A stretch of 64,000 nt of DNA from Sporofaciens musculi (GTDB lineage Bacteria; Bacillota; Clostridia; Lachnospirales; Lachnospiraceae): assembly GCF_009830285.1 (NCBI RefSeq), contig NZ_WUQX01000001.1:682501-746500 (forward strand), read 5' to 3'. The notes under the pieces are model-generated. The model searched no databases. It saw only the letters and a program-made list of their open reading frames with translations, and was not told the DNA's origin. The first letter of the stretch is position 1, and each line of letters starts with the position of its first letter. A program made the translations under genes and the position numbers. Below are positions 9,450 to 21,325 of this stretch, in pieces.

Positions 9450-9956
9450 ATGGAGGGCAAAGTGAAGGAATCAGAACTGATAGGGAAAGTACATTCTGCT
9501 GTTTGCCATCAGTGCCGGCATCGGGGCTATGCCGCCCCGACAGACGTACTGGTTGACATAGGGGTGCTGCCCCGGCAGAAATATGAGGACTGGAGATTCG
9601 GGAAAGTACAGTATCTGGAAGCCGTCTGTACCTGCAATTTGAAGAAACTCTCATTTATTATGAAGCAGATCCGCTCCTATGCGAAGAAAACAAACTTAAA
9701 ACCGTCATTCTGCTATTACAAGCGTTGGGGCGTAAAGAAAAAGCAAGGGCATAAGGCAGTAATCCCCCTCCGTTTCAGTAAGAGCGGAAACCTGGAGATT
9801 GAAAAAGCATATGCGACGCATTATGTAGATTTAGGGAGGGCAGAACAGCGAAAGAAAGAGAAGCTGGGAAAGGCGGCAGCGAAAGCGCAGAATGAAATGA
9901 CGGATAAGACGCCGGATATGCCGGAGACAAAAATTTCTGGCAGCAGCAAAACATAA
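9450..9956 (+). CDS. Conserved ICE protein of unknown function
   Basis: The protein is 168 residues if it starts at ATG 9450 (MEGKVKESELIGKVHS); an earlier in-frame ATG at 9426 lies inside a hairpin and lacks a ribosome site. There are possible metal-ligand cysteines in AVCHQCRHRG and VCTCNLKK, and a basic middle (YAKKTNLKPSFCYYKRWGVK). The tail is low complexity. A stem-loop (CCCCGGTTGT ... ACAGCCGGGG) at about 9413-9442 lies just before the start and could limit translation. I do not recognise a named domain; the gene sits in the usual accessory stretch upstream of the relaxase. Confidence 0.55.
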   Translation: MEGKVKESELIGKVHSAVCHQCRHRGYAAPTDVLVDIGVLPRQKYEDWRFGKVQYLEAVCTCNLKKLSFIMKQIRSYAKKTNLKPSFCYYKRWGVKKKQGHKAVIPLRFSKSGNLEIEKAYATHYVDLGRAEQRKKEKLGKAAAKAQNEMTDKTPDMPETKISGSSKT

Positions 9957-9970
9957 AAGAGGGAGAAGGA

Positions 9971-10543
9971 ATGGAAAAAGAACCGGATAAAAAATATGAA
10001 ACCATGAAAAAGATCATAGATGCTTTAGAGGATATCTTATGTTCCTATCAGGGCAGGGGGCATCTGTCTGTATATACTGACCTGGATTCCCTTGCGCTTT
10101 TTGCAAGCCTTGTGGCATACGGCCAGATCAAAGTGGAAAATTACAGTTATGACTATGACAACGATATCCAGGAGGACGAAGAAGCTGCCCGGATTTACGG
10201 GGAGCTTGCACCGCAGACAAGATGGCGTGTGGGGCAGCGTACCCAGATAGAAGCGATACGGATGAACGCTCTAAAACAGCTCGCATTCCTGGGTTCGCCA
10301 GTGTACCGGGAACAGGTTTCTTATGAAGATGCAGGAGCTGTTCTGGTATGCGGGGAAATCCTGCCTTATGAGATTTTCCAGTTGTTTTTAGATACGACGG
10401 GATTGAGAAAAATTTATATTTTCCCATACCCGTTCCGGGAGGGATGGGAAAAGCCGTTCTATTTTTCCTTTGAGCCGACTGGGACGGCGCAGAGGGAAAT
10501 ACGGAAGTATGCAGAGAAAAACGGGAAGAAATGTACCAGGTGA
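9971..10543 (+). CDS. Hypothetical ICE protein
   Basis: A 190-residue acidic soluble protein preceded by a good ribosome site (GAGGGAGAAGG). There is no signal peptide or membrane segment and no motif I recognise. It starts 14 bases after the previous gene and is the last plus-strand gene before the convergent relaxase. The hairpin at 10635-10687 separates the two. Confidence 0.5.
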   Translation: MEKEPDKKYETMKKIIDALEDILCSYQGRGHLSVYTDLDSLALFASLVAYGQIKVENYSYDYDNDIQEDEEAARIYGELAPQTRWRVGQRTQIEAIRMNALKQLAFLGSPVYREQVSYEDAGAVLVCGEILPYEIFQLFLDTTGLRKIYIFPYPFREGWEKPFYFSFEPTGTAQREIRKYAEKNGKKCTR

Positions 10544-10634
10544 TGCGTGAGAAAAGCGAAAGCATTGGCTCTGTAATACCCTCAGTTGACGCTTGGCAGA
10601 ATTTTCAGGTGCAGCCATCAGAATGGAATGAATG

Positions 10635-10687
10635 ACATCCGCAGGAATTTGGGCAGAACCATAATCAGAATCCTGCGGATGTTTTTC
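10635..10687. terminator. Bidirectional terminator between the accessory operon and the relaxase
   Basis: A perfect 12-bp stem (ACATCCGCAGGA at 10635-10646 and TCCTGCGGATGT at 10671-10682) is followed by a short T run on the plus strand. It lies between two convergent transcription units: the accessory genes ending at 10543 and the relaxase ending at 10698. Confidence 0.7.
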
Positions 10688-10697
10688 GACGGAAGAA

Positions 10698-12353
10698 TCA
10701 GGAAATATCTGCGCCTTTCTGCTTCTCCGGCTGTCTGGTGCGGGCCTGCCCTAAAATTTTATCGACATTGGAGCAGACCGTATTTAATTCTTTCTGATAA
10801 TCCCGGTAATAATGGTAGGTTTTCTGCGCTTCCTTTTTCTTATGCAATAGCTGTTCTTTTTCCGCTTTCAGCAGTTTGATGGATGGAAGCCTGCCGTCTG
10901 CTGACTGCCCTTGCAGGAATTTCCGGGCTGATTCGTAAAGCGCAATCTCGGCAGGGTGTTCTTCCCGGAACTGTCCCTTGTGTTTTGCTCTGCAAAACTG
11001 CCGGTAGACGGATTTATTGGCAAGGTACTGGCCGGTATAATGGATCTGCTCATTTAATATCCGGAGCTTATCTTCCGTATCTTTTAAAACCTTTCTGGAA
11101 CTGGAAGCAAGGTTCTTAACCTCTGAAAATGAATCTTCCAGGGAATCTCTTGTATCATATCCACGTTCTTGTATATAAGCAACGGTCTTAGCCATTTCCT
11201 TTAGATTGGAAAGTTTTACTTTATTGGTGGCATAAGCGGCATTTTGCTGTGCTTTCACACAATCCTGCAGGTTGGTTACAAGCCGCAGGTCTGACTTGAT
11301 AAACAGGATTGATACAGGAGCTTCCTGTAATGGAGCGGATGGCTGGTCTGCAGGCTGTTCCGATTCTGCATTAAAGGTTTCACTGGCAATGGTTTCTTTT
11401 CTGTATTCTTTACTTTTTGAATTTTCCCCGAACAGCTCCAGGAGATAATCTTCTTCATAATGTGTGCCAAGCATCCTGCCGGTAATATATTTTCCTCGTT
11501 CTGGGTGGAGGTAGCTGAACCTTCCACGGCTGACTTTGAGCGTGATGTTGTATTTCTCCAGGAGCAGTTTTTGAAATTCTTCCCGGCTGCAGGAACTGAC
11601 GGCGCTGGCTTCGATTGCGGAGCGTAAGAAATCCTTCTGTGTCTGGAATGCCGTTCTGCGAATGGGAAGGCCGTCCGCCAGAATCTGCCGGTTGCGTTCG
11701 TCCAGTTTCTTTTGCCCCCTCTGTCCCACATGATATTCACGGTCTGTAATTTTCTTTTCTGCAGGCGCAAGAAGGTCCACCTGATGCAGATGTTCCCGAT
11801 GGCACAGATCCATAAGGGACTGCTTTAGATGGATCAGGTAATCTTTCGATAGATGGTGCTTATATCCGGCACGGGAATCGCAGGCCCGATCCATGAAGCC
11901 CTGGCGTTCCACATCGTATTTCCGCAGGCTGTTAATGACAATATGCACATGGATGTTGCCGCTTTTATTATGCCCGTCCATGTGTGTGCAGACCAGGGTC
12001 TGGTGGCCGGGGAAATTTTTCCGGGCATACTCCATCCCAAGTTTCTGCGCCCGTTCCCCGGTCAGTCCATTTTCATCTGTGTCCTTCGGGTCGAAGCTGA
12101 TAATGTAATGATGGGATTTGATTTCATCATAAGATTCATTTTTACGGTACAGGGCGTTCAGTTCCCTGCACTCCATATCGAAGGTGAATGAGTCGCAGTT
12201 TATACCGTCCATGATATATCCTTTGCGAGGAATCAATTCTCCGTTTTCATTGAGTATCGGCTTGTTGGTATCTTCATCATGTTCAAACATGAGATAACGC
12301 TGTATCTCTGCATAGTTGGCATTTTTACTCGCTATGTGTTTCAGGATTGCCAT
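10698..12353 (-). CDS. MobP/VirD2-type relaxase
   Basis: This 551-residue relaxase nicks oriT and leads the transferred strand. The N-terminal relaxase fold includes the metal-binding triad motif GNIHVHIVINS near residues 133-142, preceded by HHYIISFDP and GHQTLVCTHMDG. The first ~50 residues (MAILKHIASKNANYAEIQRY) include the likely region of the catalytic tyrosine. The C-terminal third is helical and charged. Its start overlaps the end of the MobC-like gene by 29 bases, giving a relaxase-accessory operon on the minus strand, opposite to the rest of the ICE cluster, as in related ICEs. The frame is intact. Confidence 0.88.
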   Translation of the reverse strand: MAILKHIASKNANYAEIQRYLMFEHDEDTNKPILNENGELIPRKGYIMDGINCDSFTFDMECRELNALYRKNESYDEIKSHHYIISFDPKDTDENGLTGERAQKLGMEYARKNFPGHQTLVCTHMDGHNKSGNIHVHIVINSLRKYDVERQGFMDRACDSRAGYKHHLSKDYLIHLKQSLMDLCHREHLHQVDLLAPAEKKITDREYHVGQRGQKKLDERNRQILADGLPIRRTAFQTQKDFLRSAIEASAVSSCSREEFQKLLLEKYNITLKVSRGRFSYLHPERGKYITGRMLGTHYEEDYLLELFGENSKSKEYRKETIASETFNAESEQPADQPSAPLQEAPVSILFIKSDLRLVTNLQDCVKAQQNAAYATNKVKLSNLKEMAKTVAYIQERGYDTRDSLEDSFSEVKNLASSSRKVLKDTEDKLRILNEQIHYTGQYLANKSVYRQFCRAKHKGQFREEHPAEIALYESARKFLQGQSADGRLPSIKLLKAEKEQLLHKKKEAQKTYHYYRDYQKELNTVCSNVDKILGQARTRQPEKQKGADIS

Positions 12354-12741
12354 GAGAACGTCCTCCGGAAACCGCCTGGAAATCCCCGGCCATCTTTAAC
12401 ACTTCATACTTCATTTCGTAGATTCTGGCTACGCTTTGGCCGATTGCTTTAAGCATTCTTTGGGAATGGATGCCGCCGCTGTTGAAATGCCTTGCAATCT
12501 GGTTTAAGTTGCTGCCGATCTTCCCAAACTCCGCAATCAATTTTTTCAGCTCCGGCAGGTCTGCCACAATCTCATATTTTGCCGTTACCTTCTGCTGCAT
12601 AATCTGTTTCCGGGCATACTCTGCCAGTGGGAGGTGTGCGGCTTTTGCGCTTTCAGACACGATTTCATATTCCGTATCTGTGAGACGGAGCATAATCTGG
12701 TGTTTGTGCTGCAGTTCCCTGTCCTTCTTTGGTCTTGCCAT
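12325..12741 (-). CDS. MobC-like relaxosome accessory protein
   Basis: A 138-residue protein starting at CAT 12741 (MARPKKDRELQHKHQIMLRL), with AGGAAGG ahead of it; the longer frame to 12930 has no ribosome site at its start. The N-terminal half resembles a ribbon-helix-helix DNA-binding unit (IMLRLTDTEYEIVSESAKAA), and the C-terminal half is the MobC signature (ELKKLIAEFGKIGSNLNQIA, RHFNSGG). It probably binds oriT and opens the nick region for the relaxase encoded immediately downstream. The candidate oriT lies just upstream. Confidence 0.8.
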   Translation of the reverse strand: MARPKKDRELQHKHQIMLRLTDTEYEIVSESAKAAHLPLAEYARKQIMQQKVTAKYEIVADLPELKKLIAEFGKIGSNLNQIARHFNSGGIHSQRMLKAIGQSVARIYEMKYEVLKMAGDFQAVSGGRSHGNPETHSE

Positions 12742-13060
12742 TTCGTACTTCCTTCCTGTTAAAAATATATTCGTACTTTGATCTTCCTGAATGTAGGAAT
12801 ACAAAGGGGTTCCTAAATATAAGCCGATTGTGGAAATGGAATGGGAAAGGAAAAGAGGGGATTTATAAAAATTTTTGGATTTTTCCGTGATAGGAATTAT
12901 CACGCTGCGACTATTTTTAATAGGAGCCAATCTGCATATTTGAAAAATATGCCAGAACCGAGGGCATGGGGAGCGGAATCACCATCAAGTTTGCCGGGTA
13001 AGCAAAATCCACGAAGTGGGTTTTGAGTAACTCAGGCGAATCTTGCTCTTTATGTCAGAA
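12742..13060. other. Candidate oriT / relaxosome region
   Basis: This gene-free stretch is upstream of mobC. It contains a near-perfect inverted repeat, CAAAATCCAC-gaa-GTGGGTTTTG (13003-13025, one wobble pair), followed by GAGTAACTC and CAGGCGAATC. It also has two weaker palindromic spots, near 12880-12910 (TGATAGGAATTATCA) and near 12938-12955. Position next to mobC-relaxase and an asymmetric arm structure fit an oriT of the MobP type; the nick site itself cannot be assigned from sequence alone. Confidence 0.4.
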
Positions 13061-13074
13061 CTGAAATAAAAAGC

Positions 13075-13155
13075 ATTATCCGAGAAGTTTCATTATCAAA
13101 GAAATATCCTGAAAAGCGCAGTTTATCGGTGGTTTTCAAAAACTTCTCGGATAAT
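13075..13155. repeat. 81-bp element with perfect 16-bp terminal inverted repeats
   Basis: ATTATCCGAGAAGTTT (13075-13090) is exactly inverted as AAACTTCTCGGATAAT (13140-13155), with 49 bases between. It lies where the GC-rich ICE tail gives way to AT-richer DNA upstream of ssb. It could be a MITE, a recombination site or an ICE boundary structure. No coding potential. Confidence 0.55.
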
Positions 13156-13221
13156 TACTTAAACCTTATACTGTAGATACAGCGTAAAAATAATGCTGAA
13201 TGTATAAGGAGGACAAGAAGA

Positions 13222-13632
13222 ATGAACACGATTGTTTTAATAGGTAGACTTGCCAGAGATCCAGAAACTAAGCTGGCATCTACGCAAAAGGGACAAACCA
13301 AAGTATCCAGGTTTCCATTGGTAGTAAAAAGAAATCGCACCAGCAAAGCATTTGTAGTGATGATCACAGCTTATGGAAATAATGCAGAATTTGTGGAGAA
13401 ATATCTTGAAAAAGGAATTAAGATTGCTCTTTCCGGTGAGTTAGTAATCTCTCAGATCAAAGATGAACAGACTGGAACTGCATCCTATTATCCCGAAGTC
13501 ATTATGGATAATGTGGAGTTTGCAGAAGCCAAAACAAAAAAAGAAGAATCTGACGGATTTCAACCAGTAGAGAAGAGAAAGATCCCATTTGATATACCAG
13601 AAGAACTTGAACACGAAATGCCATTTCGATAG
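13222..13632 (+). CDS. ssb: Single-stranded DNA-binding protein
   Basis: 136 residues with the SSB OB-fold start MNTIVLIGRLARDPETKLAS and later VVMITAYGNNAEFVEKYLEK and KGIKIALSGELVISQIKDEQ. The usual acidic C-terminal tip (DDDIPF-like) is replaced by IPFDIPEELEHEMPFR, ending in PFR rather than IPF. It is shorter than a chromosomal SSB and is typical of mobile-element SSBs that protect transferred single strands. Start ATG 13222 follows AGGAGGA. Two small genes follow at short spacing. Confidence 0.88.
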   Translation: MNTIVLIGRLARDPETKLASTQKGQTKVSRFPLVVKRNRTSKAFVVMITAYGNNAEFVEKYLEKGIKIALSGELVISQIKDEQTGTASYYPEVIMDNVEFAEAKTKKEESDGFQPVEKRKIPFDIPEELEHEMPFR

Positions 13633-13645
13633 GAGGACAAGATTT

Positions 13646-13954
13646 ATGAGAAAATACTTTTTAGAATTATTTGCAATAGGATTGATTGATTCAGAAGGAA
13701 GAATCAATACAGAACATATGACAAGCGATGCACTTATGACTGCCATGAAAACAATGGAAGAGCTGACGCAAATGAAAATGGATCGTTTAGTTTTGGAAAC
13801 AACAATGGAGATGATCTTGTGTATGTTTGAGTCATGTGACACAGAGGAATTTACAGAAATATTAGGCAAGCATTATACGTTTACTTGTCAGAATATCATT
13901 CTGGAAAACGAGTTTCTCATAAACGAGTTTTGGAACTTTCCTATGAGGACGTGA
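13646..13954 (+). CDS. Small hypothetical protein downstream of ssb
   Basis: 102 residues starting at ATG 13646 behind AGGAGG, 13 bases after ssb. It is helical and acidic (TSDALMTAMKTMEELTQMKM) with no recognised domain. Its end overlaps, in another frame, the next ORF from 13885. Given the indel frequency in this window, the two may be one protein of about 205 residues broken near 13860. Confidence 0.45.
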   Translation: MRKYFLELFAIGLIDSEGRINTEHMTSDALMTAMKTMEELTQMKMDRLVLETTMEMILCMFESCDTEEFTEILGKHYTFTCQNIILENEFLINEFWNFPMRT

Positions 13955-14274
13955 AATCTGCAAAAAATGGATTGATTGTCATCACTCCGGATTTTGATAA
14001 TTTTACTGCAAAGCTTATTGCAGCAGATGAATATTCAAAATATATGACAGAAACGCCAATCTTGGAAGGTGTTGCAAACAGAGAATATTATGGAAGATCT
14101 GCGACCTCTATAGAGAACAAAAGCACGATAGAGTACGGAACAGAGCAAGGATTGGCAGCACTGATCTATGGCGAACAAGGAGTGAGTTCGTTGCCGATAC
14201 AGGACATTACAGGAGAATACATAGATACAGATAATGAGTATATGTATTATTATTCGGCTGAGTTTGTAAAATAA
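13885..14274 (+). CDS. Hypothetical ICE-associated protein
   Basis: About 129 residues from a TTG at 13885; the conserved-looking part begins RVLELSYEDVKSAKNGLIVI and ITPDFDNFTAKLIAADEYSK. There is no separate ribosome site at 13885, which supports the idea that it is the C-terminal part of the gene starting at 13646. Function unknown. It ends just before a bidirectional terminator. Confidence 0.5.
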   Translation: MSEYHSGKRVSHKRVLELSYEDVKSAKNGLIVITPDFDNFTAKLIAADEYSKYMTETPILEGVANREYYGRSATSIENKSTIEYGTEQGLAALIYGEQGVSSLPIQDITGEYIDTDNEYMYYYSAEFVK

Positions 14275-14290
14275 GAATAGCAAAAGTGAG

Positions 14291-14338
14291 AAGAGGATAT
14301 TACAAATCATTGTTTTGATAATTCGGTGGTATCCTCTT
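14291..14338. terminator. Bidirectional terminator
   Basis: AAGAGGATA (14291-14299) pairs with TATCCTCTT (14330-14338). The stem separates the convergent ssb group and the minus-strand AraC gene. Confidence 0.45.
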
Positions 14339-14346
14339 TGTGGATT

Positions 14347-15209
14347 TCAGAATTTGTTTCTCAGCTTTCGGTATTCTCTTGGCGAATATCCTTTCAGCTT
14401 GTGAAAAAGCCGGCTGAAATAAAGCTGGTTATCATATCCGACAATCTTAGAAATCTCATTGATGGAATAAGTTGTTGTTTCAAGTAACATCTGAGCATTG
14501 TTGATACGGATTCCCACAATGAATTGCATTGGTGTAGAACCGGTATATTTTTGAAATTTCGGATAAACCAGCTGACACTCATGCCTCGTGAGGCAGCATA
14601 ATCATCAATATTGATATTTTGATTGTAGTTTTCACTGAAAAAGGTAACAGCATTATCCATCTCATGATCAAGATATTCATTTTTTAATATGTGCTCTCTT
14701 GTCAGTTCACGGTGGAAACTAATCAGAAGATGACGTAGCAAAAGGACAAGCATTTCCTCATAATTATCTTGACAGCGTTGGAGCTCGATAATGATACGTT
14801 TGAAAATTTGTTCATATTCATTAGATGTACCCACTTGAAAGACACGTTCTTTATCCGGAAACCCATATTGACGTAAGATATTTTTCACATTGCTTCCTGT
14901 GAAGTGAATCCAGTATACTTCTGTCTTATCTTCTCCGTAATATTCATATTTCTGAAGTTCTTTCGGTCTGTACAGTACAATGTTGCCGGCTGGAACAATC
15001 GTTTCGTTATTTACATTATCAAAATGAAAATGCCCACAACCAGCAGTGATATATATAATCTGATAATCCAGACGACCCCTTGGACGGTAGGTCGGAAGTT
15101 TGGGATGTCTGGAAAGACGGTAAGTACCACAGCTACCGACAATCAGCGGACGACTTTTGTCTTTGAAATCCATATGTGAGTGGTTCAAATAACCGGTGTT
15201 CAAATGCAT
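14347..15209 (-). CDS. AraC-family transcriptional regulator of the lactose locus (one frame break)
   Basis: About 287 residues: an N-terminal cupin-like sugar-sensing domain (LDYQIIYITAGCGHFHFDNV, GNIVLYRPKELQKYEYY) and a C-terminal double helix-turn-helix (NINIDDYAASRGMSVSWFIR, then SINEISKIVGYDNQLYFSRL and FHKLKGYSPREYRK). One A is missing near 14549 in the stretch NFKKYTGSTP between the two HTH motifs, so two shorter frames appear. The gene is divergent from the beta-galactosidase gene across a 206-bp spacer with direct repeats, the normal layout for an AraC activator of lacZ. Confidence 0.82.
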
Positions 15210-15239
15210 AGGACAGCACCTCTTTTCGTACTTTTTATC

Positions 15240-15268
15240 ATTGTATCATTTAGTGCATATTTTGTCTA
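15240..15268 (-). promoter_or_regulatory. Promoter of the AraC regulator
   Basis: On the minus strand TAGACA (15268-15263) and TACAAT (15245-15240) are separated by 17 bases, about 30 bases upstream of the araC-type start at 15209. Confidence 0.5.
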
Positions 15269-15316
15269 ATCCAATTCATAGACATATTTTGCGAATTAGG
15301 ATAAGCTATATATAGC
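15256..15316. promoter_or_regulatory. Candidate AraC operator repeats and palindrome upstream of lacZ
   Basis: A direct repeat CATATTTTG occurs at 15256-15264 and 15283-15291, both followed by an AAT-containing stretch. A perfect 12-bp palindrome GCTATATATAGC lies at 15305-15316. Paired direct half-sites are what AraC-family dimers bind; assignment to this regulator is inference from position. Confidence 0.4.
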
Positions 15317-15415
15317 ATAACTAAGGAACGTAAACAAAAAGTAAAGTATAAGGTTTGCTTTAGGAAAACAAAGAACAAAAAACAAAAAAGTATATGTATT
15401 GGAGGAGAGCTATTT

Positions 15416-18472
<3,057 letters not shown>

Positions 18473-18617
18473 ACAAGGAAAGAGAGTCTGATTGTAATGT
18501 AAAGTCCGGATATACAGAGCAATCAGACAAAATCAGAGAAAAAAACAGAATTAGATATCATACGGTTAGCCATATTGAGATTCTAAGTGCGATGAAGATG
18601 AGGAGCAAAGAAATTCG

Positions 18618-20014
18618 ATGGAAGAAAAAAAGTATTTGAAATGGTATAACAAAATTGGATACGGATCAGGTGATATTGCAGGTAATGTAGTCTATGCGTT
18701 CCTGACATCTTTTATGATGGTCTATCTGACGGACTCGGTAGGACTTGCTGCAGGTGTCGTGGGTACCCTGATTGCCGTATCAAAACTATTTGATGGTTTT
18801 ACGGATATATTTTTGGAACAATGATTGACAAAACACACAGTAAAATGGGAAAAGCGAAACCCTGGATGCTATACGGATATATTGGTTGTGCCATTACGCT
18901 GGTCGGCTGCTTTGCAGTACCGGTGAGTTTGGGAACAACGGCTAAATATGCATGGTTCTTTATTTCTTATACACTGTTAAATGGTGGGTTTTATACAGCA
19001 AACAATATTGCTTATTCAGCACTTACGTCACTGATTACAAAGAACAGCAAAGAGCGTGTACAGATGGGATCTTACCGTTTTATTTTTGCATTTTCAACAA
19101 GTCTTCTGATTCAGGCGATTACAGTTGGATTTGTAGATAAATGTGGTGGAGATGCTGCGGCATGGAGAACGGTTGCTATTATCTATGCAATCATTGGTCT
19201 GGTCGTAAATACGATTTCAGCACTTTCTGTTAAGGAACTTCCGGAGGAAGAACTTAATGAAGGAGAAGTAAAGAATGATAATGAAAAGTATGGAATGGTA
19301 CAGGCATTCAAGCTTCTTGTCAAAAACAAATATTACATGATGATTTGTGGAACATATATTTTACAGCAGTTATATGGTGCCATGATTGGAGCTGGCATTT
19401 ATTACATGACATGGGTACTGAAAAATAAGAATTTGTTTGGACAATTTGCATGGGCAGTAAATATTCCACTGATCATTGCCCTGATTTTTACACCGACATT
19501 AGTTGGTAAGTGGAAAGGCATGTATAAACTGAACTTAAGAGGTTATGTCTTAGCAGTCATCGGTAGAGCACTTGTTGTTGTTGCCGGATATATGGGTAGT
19601 GTTCCGCTGATGATGGCGTTTACAGCTCTTGCAGCCTTAGGTCAGGGACCATGGCAGGGAGATATGAATGCTGTTATTGCATCCTGCTCTGAATACACTT
19701 ATCTTACACAGGGAAAGAGAATTGATGGAACGATGTACTCTTGTACTTCTCTTGGTGTAAAAATCGGTGGAGGTATTGGAACCGCTGTTGTTGGATGGAT
19801 GCTTGAGCTCAGTGGATATGTCGGAACAAATGCAACTCAGCCACAGTCTGCACTTGATATGATGCAGTTCATGTATCTTTGGCTTCCGTTAATCTTTGAT
19901 GTATTGATTATGTTTGCACTTTCAAGAATGAATGTTGAAGATGCAAATAAAAAACTGAAAGCAGAAAAAGGAATTGCTGCAGATGAAGTAACAGATGCAT
20001 CAGACATAAATTAG
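18618..20014 (+). CDS. GPH-family sugar:cation symporter (MelB-like), one frame break
   Basis: About 465 residues with twelve hydrophobic segments. The GPH signature start is KIGYGSGDIAGNVVYAFLTS, followed by the loop motif DKTHSKMGKAKPWMLYG. One T is missing near 18815 (GFTDIFFGTMIDKTHSK restored). These carriers take up galactosides, melibiose or pentosides with Na+ or H+. Position after lacZ and under the divergent AraC gene suggests a lactose or other beta-galactoside transporter; the exact sugar cannot be read from sequence. Confidence 0.83.
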
Positions 20015-20024
20015 AATTGACAGG

Positions 20025-20069
20025 AGAAAGCGTTGTCTGGTCATTGCTCGATGAGACAGTGCTTTTTCT
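20025..20069 (+). terminator. Intrinsic terminator after the symporter
   Basis: AGAAAGC ... TGTCT pairs with AGACA ... GCTTTTTCT around a GGTCATTGCTCGATG loop region, and the stem ends in a T run. It closes the lacZ-symporter operon. Confidence 0.7.
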
Positions 20070-20165
20070 ATATATAAAGTGATTGAACTGTATTTTGAAA
20101 ATAAAAAAGGACCACTTCATTTTTGTGAAATGGCCTTAAGAAAATATTCAGTTCTCTAAAATAGT

Positions 20166-20225
20166 CCTTTTAGTATTTATACATGGTAAGGATGCTCAAA
20201 ATATTCAGTGTAGAATACTAAAAGG
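20166..20225. repeat. 60-bp element with 12-bp inverted ends
   Basis: CCTTTTAGTATT (20166-20177) is inverted as AATACTAAAAGG (20214-20225). The direct repeat AAATATTCAGT occurs once just before the left arm and once just before the right arm (about 20142 and 20199). It lies 140 bases upstream of the second AraC-type gene, so it may be an operator array or a small transposon relic. Confidence 0.4.
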
Positions 20226-20363
20226 TCATTCAGATATTTTTTTAGGTTGCTCATTTGCAATTCCTCCTTTCCTTATTTACAAGTTGATTATAAGATAGGT
20301 GTAAAAGGATTGCTTGCCAAATCGAAAGAAGATATAGACAAATGTTGCAAAGGGGAGTATTTC

Positions 20364-21164
20364 ATGCAGTTAAAATATGTTGACACAAAAGAGGAGATCA
20401 TAGCAATAAATAGGAAGTCAAAACATATTGAACCACATCTTCATAATGCACTGGAGATCGTTTGTGTAACAAGTGGAGCATTAGAACTTGGTGTCGGACA
20501 GGAACTATACCATATGGAAAAAGGAGATATAGGCTTTGTATTTCCAGATGTTATTCATCACTATCAGGTACTGACACCCGGTGTAAATAAAGCGACTTAT
20601 CTGATTGCATCGCCATTTACGATAGCCAAATTTGCAGATATCATGCAATCCATGGCTCCTGAATACCCAATCATCAAAGCGGAAAAGGTTGAACCGGAGG
20701 TATATAGGGTTATAAATGCAATTTTAGAGACAGAACAGTCGGATATTACTGTTGCACAGGCATATCTTCAAATTGTGTTGGCACGCTGCATAGGAAAATT
20801 AAATTTGGTAGAAAAGAGTAATGTGGGGAGCAACGATCTTATTTACCAGACAGTTTCCTATATATCAGCAAATTTTAAGAAGAAATTTTCGCTGGAAGAG
20901 ATGGCAAAAGATCTGGGGGTGAGCAAATATGTTTTATCCAGACTCTTTTCCAAAACATTCCATAGAAACTTTAATCAATATCTTAACGATGCAAGGCTGA
21001 ACTATGCATGCCAGCGTTTGGAAAATACGAGTGATTCTATTACAAACATTTGTCTGGATAGTGGATTTGAAAGTCAGAGAACATTTAACCGAGTATTTAA
21101 AGAAAGATATAAAATATCACCGAGTGATTATCGGAGTACTTGTGTGAAAGAGATGTTGTCATAA
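20364..21164 (+). CDS. AraC-family regulator with cupin domain
   Basis: 266 residues from ATG 20364, chosen because AGGGGAG precedes it; upstream in-frame codons lack a ribosome site. N-terminal cupin (HIEPHLHNALEIVCVTSGAL, GDIGFVFPDVIHHYQV) and C-terminal AraC DNA-binding domain (FSLEEMAKDLGVSKYVLSRL, SITNICLDSGFESQRTFNRV, ERYKISPSDYR). The frame is intact. It follows the lac operon and precedes the HAD gene; either could be its target. Confidence 0.82.
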   Translation: MQLKYVDTKEEIIAINRKSKHIEPHLHNALEIVCVTSGALELGVGQELYHMEKGDIGFVFPDVIHHYQVLTPGVNKATYLIASPFTIAKFADIMQSMAPEYPIIKAEKVEPEVYRVINAILETEQSDITVAQAYLQIVLARCIGKLNLVEKSNVGSNDLIYQTVSYISANFKKKFSLEEMAKDLGVSKYVLSRLFSKTFHRNFNQYLNDARLNYACQRLENTSDSITNICLDSGFESQRTFNRVFKERYKISPSDYRSTCVKEMLS

Positions 21165-21325
21165 AAGGTTCTGTTGATAGAAATATTTACTTCGATTTCA
21201 CAGTACTATGTATTTGATTTTATGTGTGGATGATATAATATGAAAATATTTGTAGAAAATAGCGCTTTATTTTATTATGAAAAGAGCAAGGTGTATTCTA
21301 AAGAAACAAGAAAGGCAGGGCGCAT

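Noticed and set aside
10586..10879. Plus-strand ORF opposite the relaxase end
   Set aside because: No ribosome site; it overlaps a terminator hairpin and an intact relaxase in antisense; codon shadow.
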